This document shows positions 25,301 through 26,809 of a DNA stretch of 26,809 nucleotides, in pieces. Each line of letters begins with the position of its first letter. Position 1 is the stretch's first letter. Below the pieces are notes generated by a model. The model searched no databases, was not told the DNA's origin, and saw only the letters and a list, made by a program, of their open reading frames with translations. The DNA is from Thermodesulfobacteriota bacterium (GTDB lineage: Bacteria; Desulfobacterota; DSM-4660; Desulfatiglandales; Desulfatiglandaceae): the NCBI GenBank assembly GCA_028278625.1, contig JANQDY010000157.1, positions 1-26,809 of the forward strand, given 5' to 3'. Made by a program: the position numbers and the translations under genes.

Positions 25301-26179
25301 ATCCCGTTGGCAGAGTTGGAAGTGCTCCACTGGGCCGGTTGAATCAAAATGATCCGCGCATGTCTCCAAATCCGCTTTCAGACCTGATGCGCTTTGATAC
25401 CGGTCCTCAGCGGTTTTTGCCATCAGTTTCAGTACAATCTCTGAAAGAACCGGAGGAATGGCGGAATCGATTTCATGGGGGGCAACCGGCTCACCGGCAA
25501 TATGACAATGGGCCATTTCAAGAGCATCCTGGGATTCAAAGGGAAGCCGGCCCGTGAGCAGCTCGTAAAACGTCACGCCCAACGAATAGAAATCCGTGCG
25601 ATAATCGAGCGAGCGATTCATTCGGCCGGTCTGTTCCGGGGAGATATATGCCAGCGTGCCTTCCAGGATATGGGGATTCCCCATGGCGGGATTCTCACGG
25701 GAGAGGGGAGAGGCAATGCCGAAATCGATGATCCTTACCTGTCCGGTATCCGGGTTGAACACGATGTTGGAAGGATTGATATCCTTGTGAATCACGTTGG
25801 CGGCATGGATGTGGTCCAGAATGCCTGCCAATTGAATGGCAACCGTCAAAAACGCGTCCAGGCGGCGGGCATCCAGGTGGAGCTTCCCGGAATGCTTCAG
25901 GATGTCAAAAGACTCACCGCCGATGTCCTCAAGAATCATCACCAGCGTGTTGTGATATTTCTCCAGGCCGTAGGCCCGAATGACTCCCGGCACTTCAAGG
26001 CTTCTGGTGATATTGTATTCCCTGACATACCGGGCCAGTTCTTCGGGGGCGGGATACTCTCCCTTCAAAACCTTGAGGACAACCGGACGGTCTTCCGATC
26101 CATGATATGCCCGGTAGACAACAGATCCGGAGCTGGTGTAGATGGTGTCAAGGATGGCATAATCCGGCAGCGCTATCAT
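19352..26179 (-). CDS. Giant dual-specificity sensor: Ser/Thr kinase-AAA ATPase-GAF-PAS-PAS-HisKA-HATPase-REC
   Basis: I use the ATG at 26179 (2275 residues) because AGGA lies five bases upstream and family members start MIxLPxY. Domains: Ser/Thr kinase (about 7-275; Lys36, HKDINPSN with Asp133, DFG at 152-154, SPE at 180-182); AAA ATPase (about 300-600; Walker A GGYSGVGKS at 332-340, Walker B ending VADD at 461-464); a helical TPR-like region (about 700-1300); GAF (about 1325-1495); PAS (about 1503-1628); PAS (about 1632-1750); HisKA with His1792; HATPase (DTGIGIP at 1948-1954, GVGLGL at 1977-1982); receiver (about 2038-2155; Asp2089); and a helical tail. The family (HstK-like, frequent in cyanobacteria and deltaproteobacteria) joins a eukaryote-like kinase to a two-component transmitter. 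The catalytic loop has Asn where Lys is usual (HRDxK). Confidence 0.95.
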   Translation of the reverse strand: MIALPDYAILDTIYTSSGSVVYRAYHGSEDRPVVLKVLKGEYPAPEELARYVREYNITRSLEVPGVIRAYGLEKYHNTLVMILEDIGGESFDILKHSGKLHLDARRLDAFLTVAIQLAGILDHIHAANVIHKDINPSNIVFNPDTGQVRIIDFGIASPLSRENPAMGNPHILEGTLAYISPEQTGRMNRSLDYRTDFYSLGVTFYELLTGRLPFESQDALEMAHCHIAGEPVAPHEIDSAIPPVLSEIVLKLMAKTAEDRYQSASGLKADLETCADHFDSTGPVEHFQLCQRDFSGRFQVPEKLYGREKEMGKLLQAFGRVAEGSTELMLVGGYSGVGKSALIREVYKPITEKRGYFISGKFDQLHRNIPYYAFIRAFEEFVDLLLTETEEDLVKWKSNILNAVGNNGRVLTDVIPNLELIIGEQPGVPQLAPLEAQNRFNYVFKNFVAAVSQKEHPLVLVADDLQWADSASLNLLSILTGDQHNRHLLLIGAYRDNEVDPSHPLMKMLNGMKKDDAVITTMTLTDLSFEHIRRMISDAMIFPGPVDPLAALVHEKTRGNPFFVNRLLTSLYADGFLTFDVETERWQCNIPAILHLDLTENVVDLMAKNIQKAPPETQTALQLASCIGNTFPLTTLAGIVGKSQAETLSLLMDAVQEGLVIPLDEQYKYVAPGMTDGEISEAGIQSVFRFVHDRVQQTAYDLLSDAEREKIHLRAGRFLLKQFPEPQKSECLFEIVKQLNAGMERMTDRAERLRLAELNLKAGITAFNGSAYHGSYLFFKSGIGLLEDNVWQDHYRLALQLYTGTAETAYLMGDYEQMERHGDIVLKQAQHVTDTVDIYKTKIQAYQAQLKLPDALNVCLAAIELLGVDLPVPATQAHIDMALADIEEAMRGMDVEDLERLPNMTDDRILGALKIMSGSISVTYKAAPMLTPVLVSKMMALTIKYGRSPFSASIFVFYGMILCARGRDIARGYEFGQLSIRLLKNPDYEKDRAVVLEINNFCITHWKQHLRSTLDTCLAAYKAGVENGDFEYGGYGLVAYSRNLFYIGEDLERAERVTRTNIRKLKEIQQGLPINWVSTLGQAFFNLRHAEVEDPTALRGDLCDEVNLMSIANRIGDMIGSFYLYFCKTYLNYIFGKCTDALRFTRKAREFLPGMAGAVDVAIFCFYDALVHLMEYDNQPKQDQEAALERVLEDQIKLQGWSQHAPMNFSNKWHLVEAERCRVQGSHGDAREHYDQAIALAKKHQYINEEALANELAGKFYLERGQTQHARLYLREAHHAYRVWGATKKVKDLEERYPQWLSEKETVADPSRTISTREESRSEGLLDMAAVLKASHAMSSEMILDILLSTMMNIILEHAGAQRGLLILEEDGQWWIEAEIDATDRDARIDRSIPLHRADEKGEPPMLSRAMVAYVIRTRESIVFSNGREEGPFTQDPYVLKTGLKSVLCMPLIHQGRLSGVLYLENNVIAGAFTAGRVEILRLLASQVAISIENARLYSELKESEEKYRILFHNFPLGISVTDAFGSVLETNAMAEQLLSIPPEEPENGQQCREEWTALRSDGTVMPRDEYPCVRALRENQVIKDVEIVASKPDGEFTWLSATAAPIPLESYGAIIAYCDISERKATERQLLTTQFAFDHNADPIYWVDSGAQITYVNDAACRRLGYSRQELLGLKVRDVDPDWPDGRGFDEKWQLVKQRRHFIAESRHCTKDGEVFPVELRLNYVEFGGQELQCVFARDITERRRAENKLARHYRILAEQVKKRTDELNAARKEAEAANYAKTRFLANMSHELRTPLNAVLGYAQLLLRQPDVTGMNRDFVNMICSSGEDLLTLLTELLDLSRIEAQKQELEIGELSLSGLLSDVLGIARVNARERLLELRYECASTLPGFVRGDEKRLKQALLNLLSNAIKFTPRGIVTLRITVVDDDTGESSRPSVQNIRFEVEDTGIGIPQEDLEDIFNPFTQKHPEGRPAEGVGLGLTITRNLIELMGGTLSVRSKVGAGSVFTIDLSLNVVEEPVLDSVPTDLPILGYKGPRRRLLLVDDHPVNLSLLVSMLAPLDFHLVAAKSGNEALRLAEAEPPDLMILDLILPDLDGYRVLQQLRASEKNRHIKVLGISAAVAERSRISRFTAACDAFLEKPIQMNELLASLGDLLSLEWKHENRLETAPADHGDASTAGDIVRDLPKIPPEGAIEELSALLEDGDYAAIGHYLDRLMGVNSDYQPFTDRLHRLSKRFSEKEIQAVLAECRQQLPKAKEKRDEQPKHLVRDDPGS

Positions 26180-26338
26180 CATAATCCTATAAGACCAGGT
26201 CCGTGGCATTGAGCAGACGCCTGCCCTTCACCCTCGTCTTTCGGCTTTGGAAGTGTTTTGAGATAGGCGCTGGCCCTTGGGAATCGGCGGACCGGATCAA
26301 TGCTCTCGGGCAGGGACCGCTCGCCGCCGAAAACCATA

Positions 26339-26809
26339 TCAGTTGCCATCGGAATCCTCAACAGCGTAAGAGAGCGTCGCCGCGGGATTTTGTGCCAGGG
26401 GCGTATCGTCAAATCCCGAATACCAGGGATCATACCGTTCAACCCGGAACACCGCACCCGAATAGGTGTATTCCCAAACCATTTCCCCTGCCGTGGTCAC
26501 TTCGAAAAGCCGGGCGCTCGGTCCGTCGCAGATCAGGGTATTGCCGTTGGGGAGCCGCTGTTGCCCTGAAATGTTCATGGCATAGAAGGAAGTGGGCGGA
26601 TCAGCGGTGTAGGCCCACAGGGGCTCGACCGGCCCGTAGGCGGATCCTCCCTCGAGCGTGTAACGGTTGTCGGAACCAAGGGGCGGCGCAATCTCAACGA
26701 TTGTAGAGTAATCCCCGTCGGAACGACCCTGCCCGTTATTAAAGATGATCATGTTCCCCTCGCCGGGGCTCCCGGCCGGGATCCACTCGGCGTCGTGCTG
26801 GACAAAGAG
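26339..26809 (-). CDS. Arylsulfotransferase-like beta-propeller protein, C-terminal part (cut by window edge)
   Basis: The reading frame is open to the last base of the window and ends in TGA at 26339, leaving 156 residues. The visible part shows QHDAEWIPAG followed by GNMIIFNNGQGR, YSTIVEIAPP, then RLPNGNTLICDG and GEMVWEY. These repeated strand motifs, with a histidine-aspartate pair and NGN-T-L-I turns, are typical of the arylsulfotransferase (ASST) beta-propeller fold, whose members either transfer sulfate between phenols or are uncharacterised propellers. The N terminus, signal peptide and most catalytic residues lie outside the window, so activity cannot be judged. The giant kinase gene begins 159 bases downstream on the same strand; no terminator or strong promoter is seen between them, so read-through is possible. 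Confidence 0.75.
   Translation of the reverse strand, partial: LFVQHDAEWIPAGSPGEGNMIIFNNGQGRSDGDYSTIVEIAPPLGSDNRYTLEGGSAYGPVEPLWAYTADPPTSFYAMNISGQQRLPNGNTLICDGPSARLFEVTTAGEMVWEYTYSGAVFRVERYDPWYSGFDDTPLAQNPAATLSYAVEDSDGN

Noticed and set aside
26179..26349. 56-codon frame on the minus strand between the arylsulfotransferase-like gene and the giant kinase, ending on the kinase start
   Set aside because: It has a neat stop-start overlap but no clear ribosome site and no recognisable sequence; it is too weak to call a gene.

Overview
The window looks like part of a chromosome from a Gram-negative, probably deltaproteobacterial (Desulfobacterota-type), bacterium. This placement is inference. It rests on the density of hybrid histidine kinases, the style of a giant Ser/Thr-plus-histidine kinase, sigma70-like promoters of the TTGACC/TTGACA-17-TATACT type, and good Shine-Dalgarno sites. 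No rRNA, tRNA, insertion sequence, phage gene or CRISPR array was seen, and no convincing intrinsic terminator.

Left part, minus strand, positions 10186 down to 163: one compact sensory operon of four genes. In order of transcription they are a secreted solute-binding protein (SBP); a BvgS-like hybrid kinase with two periplasmic solute-binding domains; a hybrid kinase with six predicted membrane segments; and a soluble REC-PAS-PAS-kinase-REC-REC-HPt phosphorelay protein. The second and third kinases share an almost duplicated transmitter/receiver/tail module of about 1.4 kb with different sensors in front. No ABC permease and no DNA-binding response regulator is present, so the binding proteins look like sensors rather than importers.

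Middle part, plus strand, 10566 to 18111. It begins with a GH13_18 phosphorylase resembling E. coli YcjM (probable glucosylglycerate phosphorylase), then a small GlsB/YeaQ-type membrane protein and a Bcr/CflA-type MFS exporter. A second promoter follows. It appears to drive three tightly spaced genes: a PAS domain fused to a CPBP (CAAX/Rce1-like) membrane protease, a membrane-anchored cysteine-cluster protein of unknown function, and a REC-GAF-HD-GYP response regulator predicted to degrade cyclic di-GMP. This three-gene set is the best candidate for an undescribed signalling system here.

Right part, minus strand, 26809 down to 18166: the C-terminal end of an arylsulfotransferase-like beta-propeller protein, cut by the window edge; a 2275-residue Ser/Thr kinase-AAA ATPase-GAF-PAS-PAS-histidine kinase-receiver protein; and, overlapping it by 44 bases, a soluble REC-histidine kinase. 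It converges on the HD-GYP gene.

In total there are five histidine kinases, eight receiver domains and one HPt. The only recognisable outputs are the HD-GYP domain and the Ser/Thr kinase domain. The locus therefore reads as a signal-integration cluster acting through phosphorelay and second messenger, not through local transcription factors.
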